From positions 1-5,968 of the forward strand of contig CAMOTP010000042.1 in assembly GCA_946625925.1 (NCBI GenBank): a stretch of 5,968 nucleotides of DNA, read 5' to 3'. The translations under genes and the position numbers were made by a program. Below the pieces are notes generated by a model that was given only the letters and a program-made list of their open reading frames with translations, had not been told where the DNA came from and made no database searches. Below are positions 1-5,961 of the stretch, piece after piece. How positions within the stretch are numbered: position 1 is the first letter of the stretch; each line of letters opens with the position of its first letter. Origin of the DNA: an uncultured Alphaproteobacteria bacterium (GTDB lineage: Bacteria > Pseudomonadota > Alphaproteobacteria > Rs-D84).

Positions 1-1058
1 TTGCCATTTTCTTCACATGTTTCTTCCAGGGCATCTTTGGCTTTCTTGGAATCGATTGCACGATCGATTGCCCCAGATGTGACTGCACCCAATGCGGTGC
101 CTAAACCAGAACCCATCATTGCAGATGATGCGGCACTTTGTGCACGTGTTAAACGATATGCGTTTTCTTTGAATGTTGTGACATCAATACCAAACCAATC
201 CGGTGTGCAGTCAAATATAGAACCGGCATACAGTTTTTTTGATGCGGTGGGTTTGGAATGGTCTTCGCCGGAAAAGAAGTTTGCAGTAAATACGCAATCC
301 AGTGAACGATCATCAAATAATGCACCCAATGTCTTGCAAGAATTACGCATTTGGTCGCGTAATGAATATAATTTTTGTTCGTCGGCCTTGACTTGTTTTT
401 CTGCATCTTGGCGAACAATACCGAATACCGTTCCAACACGTGCGGTTAAACCGGAATCTGCCTCGGTACATTCGGTTGCAATGCTTTTGCATTTTGCAAT
501 GGCCTTGTCGCCAGCACTTTTGCCCAGGCATTTATCAAATTTTTGTCCGCATTCTGTGATAATGCAATCATTGTATCTGTTTCCGCAATCCAGTACCTGG
601 TTATACTGTGCCAAACGAATTGCTTGTTTTTTATCTTCCTTGATTTCATTTACAAATACTGAAAATTCATGGGCTGTGCAGCCTGTATTTTTTTTGCATG
701 AATTCAATTTGTCAGAAAATGTTGTGTCGGAATCTGTTTCGCATTTTTTATAATTGTCACCACATTTTGATTCTATGCATTTACGTAAATCGTTGTCGCA
801 ACTATTTTTGGTTGCCCCAGATTTTGTTTTGCTGGCAATATTATCACGATTTTCACGTGCATCAATTGCGGCACGTTGTGCACGAATTTGTTCGGCAAAT
901 GAAGAATCTTGGCTGTCGCTATCTTCTTGGTTTGCTAATTGTGCGCTGAATGTGGAACTCTTGTTTGCAACGGCAGCAAAACTGGATTCTGCAAAAAAGA
1001 ATATGCTGCAGACCAATCCAAATAAAATCAAAAGTTTCGAACTTACCTGTTGTGCCAT
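1..1058 (-). CDS. Exported cysteine-rich protein, C-terminus cut off by the window edge
   Basis: The minus frame from an ATG at 1058-1056 is open for 352 codons and runs off the left edge, so the C-terminus is missing. Residues 1-28 look like a signal peptide: a hydrophobic core around LLILFGLVCSIFFF, then SSFA with likely cleavage before A29. The mature part is hydrophilic, with a charged helix-like stretch at 54-80 and 15 cysteines. Twelve of these form two six-Cys modules (C87-C127 and C158-C197), which resemble modules in the upstream neighbour. Cysteines 241, 255, 284 and 348 follow. Residues 314-330 are glycine-zipper-like (G316, G320, G324), which in other proteins can insert in or associate with membranes. 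The start lies 7 bases past the neighbour's stop; no clear Shine-Dalgarno is visible, so translation may be coupled. I do not recognise the family. Periplasmic or surface location is inferred from the signal peptide, and disulfide bonding from the even, patterned cysteines. Confidence 0.85.
   Translation of the reverse strand, partial: MAQQVSSKLLILFGLVCSIFFFAESSFAAVANKSSTFSAQLANQEDSDSQDSSFAEQIRAQRAAIDARENRDNIASKTKSGATKNSCDNDLRKCIESKCGDNYKKCETDSDTTFSDKLNSCKKNTGCTAHEFSVFVNEIKEDKKQAIRLAQYNQVLDCGNRYNDCIITECGQKFDKCLGKSAGDKAIAKCKSIATECTEADSGLTARVGTVFGIVRQDAEKQVKADEQKLYSLRDQMRNSCKTLGALFDDRSLDCVFTANFFSGEDHSKPTASKKLYAGSIFDCTPDWFGIDVTTFKENAYRLTRAQSAASSAMMGSGLGTALGAVTSGAIDRAIDSKKAKDALEETCEENG
468..587 (-). 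repeat. Six-cysteine module, copy 2 of the partial exported protein (C158-C197)
   Basis: Cysteines 158, 165, 170, 177, 190 and 197 give C-x6-C-x4-C-x6-C-x12-C-x6-C, again followed by Thr. The first four cysteines have exactly the same spacing as copy 1 in the same protein, and the fragment CGQKFDKC parallels CGDNYKKC there. This supports an internal duplication inside the gene. Confidence 0.65.
678..800 (-). repeat. Six-cysteine module, copy 1 of the partial exported protein (C87-C127)
   Basis: Cysteines 87, 94, 99, 106, 121 and 127 give the spacing C-x6-C-x4-C-x6-C-x14-C-x5-C, followed by Thr. Short matching stretches are KCIESKC here and KCIETVC in the upstream gene's second copy, and NTGCT here against ATGCT in its first copy. 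This is protein-level similarity seen by eye; the DNA has diverged too far to count as a nucleotide repeat. Confidence 0.65.
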
Positions 1059-1065
1059 TGTTTTT

Positions 1066-1917
1066 TTACTTTATTTTTGTACATGCCGTTTTGTGAAATT
1101 CACATAAAGCATTGGCGATTCTTTTGTCTGATTGACAATTGTCGATAGTGTTGTTTTTGCATACGGTTTCTATGCATTTTTCAAAATCGGTATTTTTTGA
1201 ACAACCAGATTTGATTGATGACATCTTTTGTTCGCGTGCATTTTTACGCGCAGTGACAATCGCATCAATGTTTGATGATGTTGCATCCAATGCAGATTTA
1301 CGTATTGTGTCGATTTCATCGCGTGATTTGGATATAAAGTTTGTACAACCTGTGGCACGACTGCTGCATGATGCAAAGAATTTATCAAAATCACTGTCGT
1401 CAGAACATTTTGAAAAATCACTGTCGCATTTGTCTGCCGCAGTTAAACATGTGGAAATTTCATTTGAACATGTTGTTGCACTTTTATTGTTTGTGGCGGC
1501 CTTTTTTTGTAAACGCGCCATATCGTTGCTGATTCCGGCAGCAGTACACGATTTTTCAATTAATGGGTCATATGCCTCGGAAACATCGTCTTCGGTACAG
1601 TTTTGTATCTTTTCCAGGCACAATTTTGTTGCCCAAACATAACGTTCGCCAGGGTCAGATGGAGCCTTTTTCAAATCTTTGGCGGAAATTGTGTTTTTTG
1701 ATGATGCACCGGTTGATATGGATTTCATATTGCTGGCAGGTGTGCCGGCATCAGCGGTGCCGCAATATTGGCATCTGGCCGCGGGATTCGAAGATATGTT
1801 AATTGCACACGCAGAATCCAGACATTTTGTAAGATTTATACGCGAACATGGCGCAGCCCAACCGAATTGGGGCAGGGTAATAAATCCCAATGTTAAAAGT
1901 GCTATTTTTTTTATCAT
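1066..1917 (-). CDS. Exported cysteine-rich protein of unknown function (283 residues)
   Basis: The ATG at 1917-1915 is preceded by AAGAGAG as a ribosome binding site about 5 bases upstream. Residues 1-21 form a classical signal peptide: MIKK, a hydrophobic stretch to about P16, then FGWA with cleavage near A21/A22. The mature protein begins with a cysteine-dense region (C24, C32, C37, C49, C52; ending CQYC). A Ser/Thr/Lys-rich spacer follows (about 54-90), then a segment with C100, C107 and C124. Two six-Cys modules (C150-C191 and C239-C279) come next, joined by a charged, probably helical stretch at about 195-235. The modules resemble those in the downstream gene, so the two are tandem paralogues at least in this part. 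It is the first gene of a probable two-gene operon. No enzyme motif is visible; a structural, binding or surface role is only a guess. Periplasmic or extracellular disulfide folding is likely. Confidence 0.9.
   Translation of the reverse strand: MIKKIALLTLGFITLPQFGWAAPCSRINLTKCLDSACAINISSNPAARCQYCGTADAGTPASNMKSISTGASSKNTISAKDLKKAPSDPGERYVWATKLCLEKIQNCTEDDVSEAYDPLIEKSCTAAGISNDMARLQKKAATNNKSATTCSNEISTCLTAADKCDSDFSKCSDDSDFDKFFASCSSRATGCTNFISKSRDEIDTIRKSALDATSSNIDAIVTARKNAREQKMSSIKSGCSKNTDFEKCIETVCKNNTIDNCQSDKRIANALCEFHKTACTKIK
1081..1203 (-). repeat. Six-cysteine module, copy 2 of the 283-residue exported protein (C239-C279)
   Basis: Cysteines 239, 248, 253, 261, 272 and 279 give C-x8-C-x4-C-x7-C-x10-C-x6-C, then Thr; the protein ends four residues after this Cys. 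It is closest to module 1 of the downstream gene, including the preceding AR-x-N-x-R...KSG helix that leads into it. Confidence 0.6.
1345..1470 (-). repeat. Six-cysteine module, copy 1 of the 283-residue exported protein (C150-C191)
   Basis: Cysteines 150, 157, 164, 171, 184 and 191 give C-x6-C-x6-C-x6-C-x12-C-x6-C, then Thr. After the last Cys the helix carries EI-x3-RK-x-AL, matching EI-x3-KK-x-AI at the same place after module 1 of the downstream gene. Confidence 0.65.
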
Positions 1918-1934
1918 ATTCTCTCTTGTGGGTT

Positions 1935-1963
1935 ATTATATCAAAAAAAGCATAATGATTAAA
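1935..1963 (-). promoter_or_regulatory. Candidate sigma70-like promoter for the cysteine-rich gene pair
   Basis: On the minus strand a perfect TATAAT -10 box lies at 1940-1935. A weak -35 candidate (TTTAAT) sits 17 bases upstream, at about 1963-1958. Transcription would start near 1929-1928, leaving a very short leader of about 12 bases that still holds the AAGAGAG ribosome binding site. The -10 is convincing and the -35 is poor, so activation by another factor is possible. Confidence 0.45.
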
Positions 1964-1983
1964 GAAAAAAATAATATTAACAC

Positions 1984-2012
1984 TTGACAAATGTTTGTTT
2001 TTGTATTATATT
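1984..2012 (+). promoter_or_regulatory. Strong sigma70-like promoter for the coiled-coil anchor gene
   Basis: A perfect TTGACA (1984-1989) is followed after 17 bases by TATATT (2007-2012), five of six matches to the -10 consensus. The predicted start near 2018-2020 gives a leader of about 25 bases ending in a strong AGAGGAG ribosome binding site (2032-2038), 5 bases before the ATG. A short GTTAACTTAAC stretch with partial dyad character (2016-2026) lies at the start of the leader and could be an operator, but this is weak. Confidence 0.75.
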
Positions 2013-2043
2013 CAGGTTAACTTAACAACAAAGAGGAGTTAAA

Positions 2044-2565
2044 ATGTCAGTTGATTTAAAAAATTTATGGACCAGAGCAAAAGATCCTATTTTGTTTACC
2101 AGTTTGGGAGTTTTGTTGTTTTTGGGTGTTAAAAATTGCAGTAATGGTGATGCAGCACGTGAAACAAATGAAACAATCAAAGAAGTTGCTGCTAATGTTG
2201 ATACTATCAAAGAAGAACGCAGATTAGATGCCGATACAATCAAGGCTACTACTCGTGCAATTCATACTGTGGTAAAACGCACAGAAAAGAAAGTTGATGT
2301 TTTACAGGAAACTGCTGATTCTATTTTGGCCAAGGTTGATAGCTGTTGCGATTGTAATCAACAACAACCAGCACCAAAAAAACCTGTACAAAAACCAGCA
2401 CCAAAGAAGCCAGTGCAACAACCAGAACCTAGAAAACCGGTTGCACCAAAAGATACGGTTGTGATAAAGATTATTCATGATACGGTTGCAAAACAACCAG
2501 AACAACCAAAAAATAAAGTTATTCAAATGTACTTTTCTCGTGAAAGTGCATGTCATGTGTTTTAA
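2044..2565 (+). CDS. Signal-anchored coiled-coil protein with Pro/Lys repeats, function unknown
   Basis: This 173-residue protein starts at an ATG behind a strong AGAGGAG site. Residues 15-29 (PILFTSLGVLLFLGV) are one hydrophobic segment after a short charged N-terminus. There is no cleavage site or lipobox, so it is probably an inner-membrane signal anchor with the rest in the periplasm. Residues 36-98 are rich in Glu, Lys, Ala and Thr with hydrophobics at heptad-like spacing, including TIK at 44, 54 and 65, and look like a long coiled coil. A CCDC cluster at 101-104 follows, then three nine-residue repeats (109-135, PAPKKPVQK-like). Next comes a segment with DTV twice (137-139, 146-148), which looks like a short beta hairpin, and a tail ending YFSRESACHVF. 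A Pro/Lys stalk after a coiled coil suggests spanning of the periplasm, but that is inference. It is transcribed alone: strong promoter before, strong terminator after. Confidence 0.88.
   Translation: MSVDLKNLWTRAKDPILFTSLGVLLFLGVKNCSNGDAARETNETIKEVAANVDTIKEERRLDADTIKATTRAIHTVVKRTEKKVDVLQETADSILAKVDSCCDCNQQQPAPKKPVQKPAPKKPVQQPEPRKPVAPKDTVVIKIIHDTVAKQPEQPKNKVIQMYFSRESACHVF
2368..2448 (+). repeat. Three tandem 27-base units encoding Pro/Lys nonapeptides
   Basis: The units encode PAPKKPVQK, PAPKKPVQQ and PEPRKPVAP. The codons differ at many third positions between units, so the repeat is kept at the protein level rather than being a fresh DNA duplication. The result is a stiff, basic, proline-rich stretch. 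Confidence 0.85.
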
Positions 2566-2584
2566 TCTTTTTGTTTTGTCGTTT

Positions 2585-2617
2585 AATCGTCGTGTTAACA
2601 GCACGACGATTTTTTTT
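2585..2617 (+). terminator. Intrinsic terminator of the coiled-coil anchor gene
   Basis: A 10-bp stem (2585-2594 pairing with 2602-2611; core ATCGTCGTG/CACGACGAT) closes a 7-base loop and runs into an eight-T tract (2610-2617). It lies 20 bases after the stop codon and separates this gene from the autotransporter gene downstream. Confidence 0.92.
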
Positions 2618-2633
2618 GTTTTAAGTTTTTTTC

Positions 2634-2663
2634 TGGACTTGTTTTTTTATTATGTGCTAGCAT
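2634..2663 (+). promoter_or_regulatory. Candidate promoter of the autotransporter gene
   Basis: TGGACT (2634-2639) could be a -35 box. It lies 18 bases before TAGCAT (2658-2663), which is preceded by TG at 2655-2656 and so has extended -10 form. An alternative -10 is TATTAT at 2648-2653, with no good -35. Because a terminator stands just upstream, a promoter must lie in this short stretch unless there is readthrough. The choice of boxes is uncertain. Confidence 0.35.
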
Positions 2664-2687
2664 GAAATAAGAGTAAAAAGAGAGAGT

Positions 2688-5600
2688 GTGATAAATTTTA
2701 AGCATTTTTTTATAGGAATGTTTATTTTGTTGCCGTCCGGGGTGTGGGCGGCTGGTGATTCTGGTTTTGCAATGGCGGCCCAGTTGCTGTCGGCTGCGCG
2801 TAATGGTAATACCAGATTGGTGCAAAATCTTATTAATAGTGGTGCTGATGTAAATTATGTCGATTCGACAGGGGTGTCTGTTGTTTGTACGGCGGTTATG
2901 AATAATGATATGCGTGCTGTTCAGATTTTACAGATGTATGGTGCGGATGCATCAAAGTGTGACAGACAAATTAAAAATTATAATACCAGGACAAATCCTG
3001 TATATGATTCTGGGTTGTTTTCTGGACTTTCTTCGACGCATAGATTGGTTTTAGGGGTTGCTGGTACTGGTGTTGTGATTGCTGGTTTGTTATGGGCAAC
3101 AGATGCATTTGATGGTGGAAATCATAATGATTCGTCTGGTCATGGTGGCAATCATTCCAGTGGCAATGGTGGCAGTACAGATGTTACTGTGTCGCCAAGT
3201 TTTACTGTACCGTATAGTCCAGCATATTTGAATACAGATGGTACGATAAACAAGAATGCAAATATTAATCCTGATAATTGGTTGACACAAGAAACTGATA
3301 ATATGGGACAGGCTGATTTTAATTATATTAAAAATTCTGATATGCAGAATTATTTACTTATCGCGCATGGATATAATTTGTTTGCAAATGGTTACTATGG
3401 ACAATTAATTTATCGTGATAATACAACACATGTACCTTTGGCGTTAAACGGGGTTACACCTGGGGTCGCAGGTGGGGTACCAGCGGTTATTGCGGTGATT
3501 ACACAAAATGGTATAAATCCAGTTGGGTCGTTGTCTGCATCGGTCGATATTCCGTATGCATCCAGTATTAATGGACCTGTTAGTCCTGAACCTGCGTATA
3601 AATATAAAAATTTTGATGGAACATGTGATGGCATTGATTGTGCAAGTATAGAAGTTGGTGCAACGGCAAATAGGTTTGATTTGTCAGGAAATGGTTCTGT
3701 TATAAATACGGATTCTTCGGTTAAGGATAATAATATTGTTAAAATAATTGGTGGTTGGTTCGCTGATCGTGATAGTGCTGATTTATTCGGGTTTGCACCG
3801 TATGGGACGTTGGCAATATACAGAACAGGAAATAATAATAATAATTTTGAGGCAATGTATAATGCTGTTAATGCGGTTGGATATAAAAATGATGTTATCG
3901 CAAATGCAAAATTGAATTCGAATTCTTTGACCCAATCTGGATATGATACAATTGACAGTTTGATTAGTGCTGTTTCTGGCTTGTCAAATACTGATGCTAT
4001 TAATGTTTTTGAAAACAAGGTTGATACATGGTATGGTGCAGGTCAGGGCGATAAAGCAAGTTCGGTTTTTGCAACAAATACTTCTATGATTATAAATTCA
4101 ACAGGTGCGTATAATGCATCTATTTATCCGTCTGGTGTTGATGCAACTTTTGATAACTATGCACCTGTTATTTATTCAGGATCTGGTAGTAAAAACTTTA
4201 TGTCTGTGGTTGCGGTTGAACATTATACTGGTACCAGTTCTGCATCTAGTGTATCTGGGTATTCTGACGGAATTTCCAGTTTGTACGGCAAAATAAAATT
4301 ATCTGATTGGCAAGAAAATGATGTAGATTATCGTGCCAGAATGTGTGGCACAGCAGGTATTGGAACAAATGGAACAATTGATCCATGGTGTTTTGCGGCA
4401 CCTGGGGAAACATCGGAATATGCGGTGTCTGCGATGGCTGGGGCGGTTGCAAATTTGCGAAAGGCGTTTTCGTATATGTCAAATGAACAGATATTTAATT
4501 TGTTGGCATTGACAGCTGATGGACCATATTTGGCTAAAAATTCAAATGGTGATTTTTATACAGAATCAAATAAAGATGAGTTGATTGCTTGGTTGAAATC
4601 CAAATATACTATATCAACCCAGGCAGACAGTTTGACGGGTGATGTTTATTTAAATAAATTTAAGGAAACATTTGGGTATGGTCTGATTAATTTGGCACGT
4701 GCGACAACCCCTGGAACAGGAATCTATTATTATGATGGTGGTAATATTGTTGCAACAGATGGTTCAACATATTGGCAATCTGTGTTAAATACGAATAATC
4801 GTGCATCAAGTGTATTTGGGGGACGGACTGCGACGATACCTGTATCATTTTATGATGTGTTGACTGATACTGATAACACAATTAGTTTGCCACGTATATG
4901 GAATACAGAATTGTCTTTGGGTGGACAAACATCGCATGGTTTGTATATGGGGGATACTTTGGCAGAATTAAAAACACGTGATGTTGATAATACGGTTGTA
5001 ATTGGTGATTTGAAATTTGGTTTCGCGCGCAGTGAACGTGCATATGACGATGGTATGGGTGGATTGGATAATTTGTCTTTGGCTTATGATTCTGACAATT
5101 TTGGTGTTTATTCTGAATATCAACATTATTTAACAGATGGTAATGGTAGATTTACTGGGTTGGCAAATCCTGTGTTAACATTGGCATCAAATGCGGTGAC
5201 ATCTGGTGCTGATTTGCGTATGGGACGTTTTTCGTTGATGGGACGTGGTTTTGTTGGAATTGTGACAACCGAAGGATTATTAGAAAATGATCCGATTGTA
5301 TTTAATTTGTTTCAAGCCGCTAAATTGGGGGATGTTGTTGGTGCGGAATCTGGAATTGGATTTAATGGTGAAAAATTATCGTTAAAATCCAGTGTTGGTA
5401 CTATGCATGAATCTGATACTGTATTGGGTGCCGATTTTAATGGTATGATGAGTTTGCATGGTGCAGATACAAATTATATTGATTCTGTGTTGTCGTATAA
5501 ATTTAATCAAGATATAAATTTAACTTTACGTGGAACATTCGCATGGACACATGCAGGCGATATGACAAATGGGATTATTAATGGTGTGTCTGATTTGAAT

Positions 5601-5933
5601 GCGAATTCGTTTGCGGCAGGTGTTCGTTTTGGTAATTTTGATTTTGTTGCATCGATGCCATTGGCGTTAACGTATGGTAAAATGTATTATTCGTATGCTG
5701 ATTTATCTGTTAATGATAATAACCAGGTTGTTATTGATAATGCAGGTGTACGCAGTTTAGATTTGACACCAAAATCACGTGAATACAGATTAAATGCATC
5801 GTATCGTCATAAGTTTGGTGATTGGACAGATGGTGCGCTGGGATTCATATATCGTATCAATCCAAATAATACAGATGAATTTGGAAATGAATCTATAATG
5901 ATGATGAAAATATCACACAGATTAGGAATATAA
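2688..5933 (+). CDS. Autotransporter with ankyrin repeats and a degenerate subtilase (S8-like) passenger
   Basis: This 1081-residue protein starts at GTG 2688: an AAGAG-type site lies just upstream, an in-frame stop lies at 2658-2660, and the signal peptide (1-21, ending GVWA) begins here. Next come two ankyrin-like repeats (about 30-92; SGADVN and YGADAS loops), a hydrophobic stretch (119-137) and a Gly/His/Asn/Ser linker (143-164). Residues 215-675 align by eye with subtilase autotransporter passengers: AHGYNLFANGYYGQ (226-239), VIAVITQNGI (267-276, Asp site), FGFAPYGTLAIY (367-378), MCG...WCFAAPG (552-573), AGAVANLRKAF (584-594) and FGYGLINLARATTP (662-675). In this alignment Asp becomes Thr272/Gln273, no His fills the HGTH site (near 348-351), and the Ser motif is altered (GETSEYAV), so it is probably not an active protease. 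Residues about 740-1081 have alternating polar/hydrophobic strands typical of an autotransporter barrel. Role inferred: surface display or binding. Single-gene unit. Confidence 0.85.
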   Translation: MINFKHFFIGMFILLPSGVWAAGDSGFAMAAQLLSAARNGNTRLVQNLINSGADVNYVDSTGVSVVCTAVMNNDMRAVQILQMYGADASKCDRQIKNYNTRTNPVYDSGLFSGLSSTHRLVLGVAGTGVVIAGLLWATDAFDGGNHNDSSGHGGNHSSGNGGSTDVTVSPSFTVPYSPAYLNTDGTINKNANINPDNWLTQETDNMGQADFNYIKNSDMQNYLLIAHGYNLFANGYYGQLIYRDNTTHVPLALNGVTPGVAGGVPAVIAVITQNGINPVGSLSASVDIPYASSINGPVSPEPAYKYKNFDGTCDGIDCASIEVGATANRFDLSGNGSVINTDSSVKDNNIVKIIGGWFADRDSADLFGFAPYGTLAIYRTGNNNNNFEAMYNAVNAVGYKNDVIANAKLNSNSLTQSGYDTIDSLISAVSGLSNTDAINVFENKVDTWYGAGQGDKASSVFATNTSMIINSTGAYNASIYPSGVDATFDNYAPVIYSGSGSKNFMSVVAVEHYTGTSSASSVSGYSDGISSLYGKIKLSDWQENDVDYRARMCGTAGIGTNGTIDPWCFAAPGETSEYAVSAMAGAVANLRKAFSYMSNEQIFNLLALTADGPYLAKNSNGDFYTESNKDELIAWLKSKYTISTQADSLTGDVYLNKFKETFGYGLINLARATTPGTGIYYYDGGNIVATDGSTYWQSVLNTNNRASSVFGGRTATIPVSFYDVLTDTDNTISLPRIWNTELSLGGQTSHGLYMGDTLAELKTRDVDNTVVIGDLKFGFARSERAYDDGMGGLDNLSLAYDSDNFGVYSEYQHYLTDGNGRFTGLANPVLTLASNAVTSGADLRMGRFSLMGRGFVGIVTTEGLLENDPIVFNLFQAAKLGDVVGAESGIGFNGEKLSLKSSVGTMHESDTVLGADFNGMMSLHGADTNYIDSVLSYKFNQDINLTLRGTFAWTHAGDMTNGIINGVSDLNANSFAAGVRFGNFDFVASMPLALTYGKMYYSYADLSVNDNNQVVIDNAGVRSLDLTPKSREYRLNASYRHKFGDWTDGALGFIYRINPNNTDEFGNESIMMMKISHRLGI
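2769..2963 (+). other. Ankyrin-like repeat region (residues 28-92)
   Basis: Two helix-turn-helix units are visible. The first has LLSAARNGNTRLVQNLINSG followed by ADVN; the second has VCTAVMNNDMRAVQILQMYG followed by ADAS. The pattern A-x2-G/N-x3-x-V-x-x-L-x-x-x-GADV is the ankyrin signature. Two units is a short array; it sits directly after the signal peptide, so it would fold outside the cytoplasm. Confidence 0.8.
3333..4712 (+). other. Degenerate subtilase-like passenger domain (residues 216-675)
   Basis: The order of recognisable S8-autotransporter landmarks is kept: a helix before the first strand (226-239), the Asp-loop strand (267-276), the GVAP-type turn (368-378), the paired cysteines before AAPG (C553, C568), the helix after the Ser motif (582-596) and the domain-closing GYGLINLARA (663-672). 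The residues that make the enzyme work are changed. Extra segments sit at 240-264 and 277-345, the latter with its own pair C313/C318. Confidence 0.65.
3831..3845 (+). repeat. (AAT)5 trinucleotide tract coding for five Asn
   Basis: Five perfect AAT codons encode Asn382-386 in a surface loop of the subtilase-like passenger. Slippage here would change loop length without shifting the frame. Confidence 0.9.
4905..5930 (+). other. Autotransporter translocation barrel (about residues 740-1081)
   Basis: This stretch has many short strands of alternating hydrophobic residues separated by Gly/Asn/Asp-rich turns, for example DNLSLAYDSDNFGVYSEYQHYL and the final strand SIMMMKISHRLGI. It has about the size of an autotransporter beta-domain plus its lead-in. 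The protein ends on Ile where most such barrels end on Phe or Trp. Confidence 0.72.
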
Positions 5934-5961
5934 AAAAAACTCGCCAGATGGCGAGTTTTTT
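5934..5961 (+). terminator. Intrinsic terminator of the autotransporter gene
   Basis: The CTCGCC/GGCGAG stem with an AGAT loop (5946-5949) is extended by an A6/T6 flank to 12 bp and ends in a six-T tract (5956-5961). It starts right at the stop codon. The A tract on one side and T tract on the other mean it could also stop transcription arriving from the right on the minus strand. Confidence 0.92.

Noticed and set aside
1..753. Plus-strand open frame of 250 codons opposite the partial cysteine-rich gene
   Set aside because: The minus strand here has a longer frame with a signal peptide and patterned cysteines; the plus product has no domain pattern and no ribosome binding site can be seen. 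It is a shadow frame.
1139..1642. Plus-strand open frame of 167 codons opposite the 283-residue gene
   Set aside because: It lies wholly inside the well-supported minus-strand gene and its product shows no coherent domain or promoter.
2125..2145. Lipoprotein reading of the coiled-coil anchor (Cys32 after the hydrophobic segment)
   Set aside because: The residues before the Cys are G-V-K-N, which do not fit a lipobox; the next step in the chain is better explained as an uncleaved signal anchor.
2662..2670. Tiny ATG-AAA-TAA frame just before the autotransporter gene, as a possible leader peptide
   Set aside because: It is only two codons, lacks a ribosome binding site, and probably overlaps the -10 region rather than the transcript.
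2688..2720. ATG at 2718 (residue 11) as the true start of the autotransporter gene
   Set aside because: Starting there would cut off the positively charged N-terminus and half of the signal peptide; GTG at 2688 has a purine-rich site upstream and gives a full signal peptide.
3410..4018. Minus-strand open frame of 202 codons inside the autotransporter gene
   Set aside because: The plus frame carries subtilase-like landmarks through this whole stretch; the antisense product is low in structure-like pattern and has no convincing start signals.
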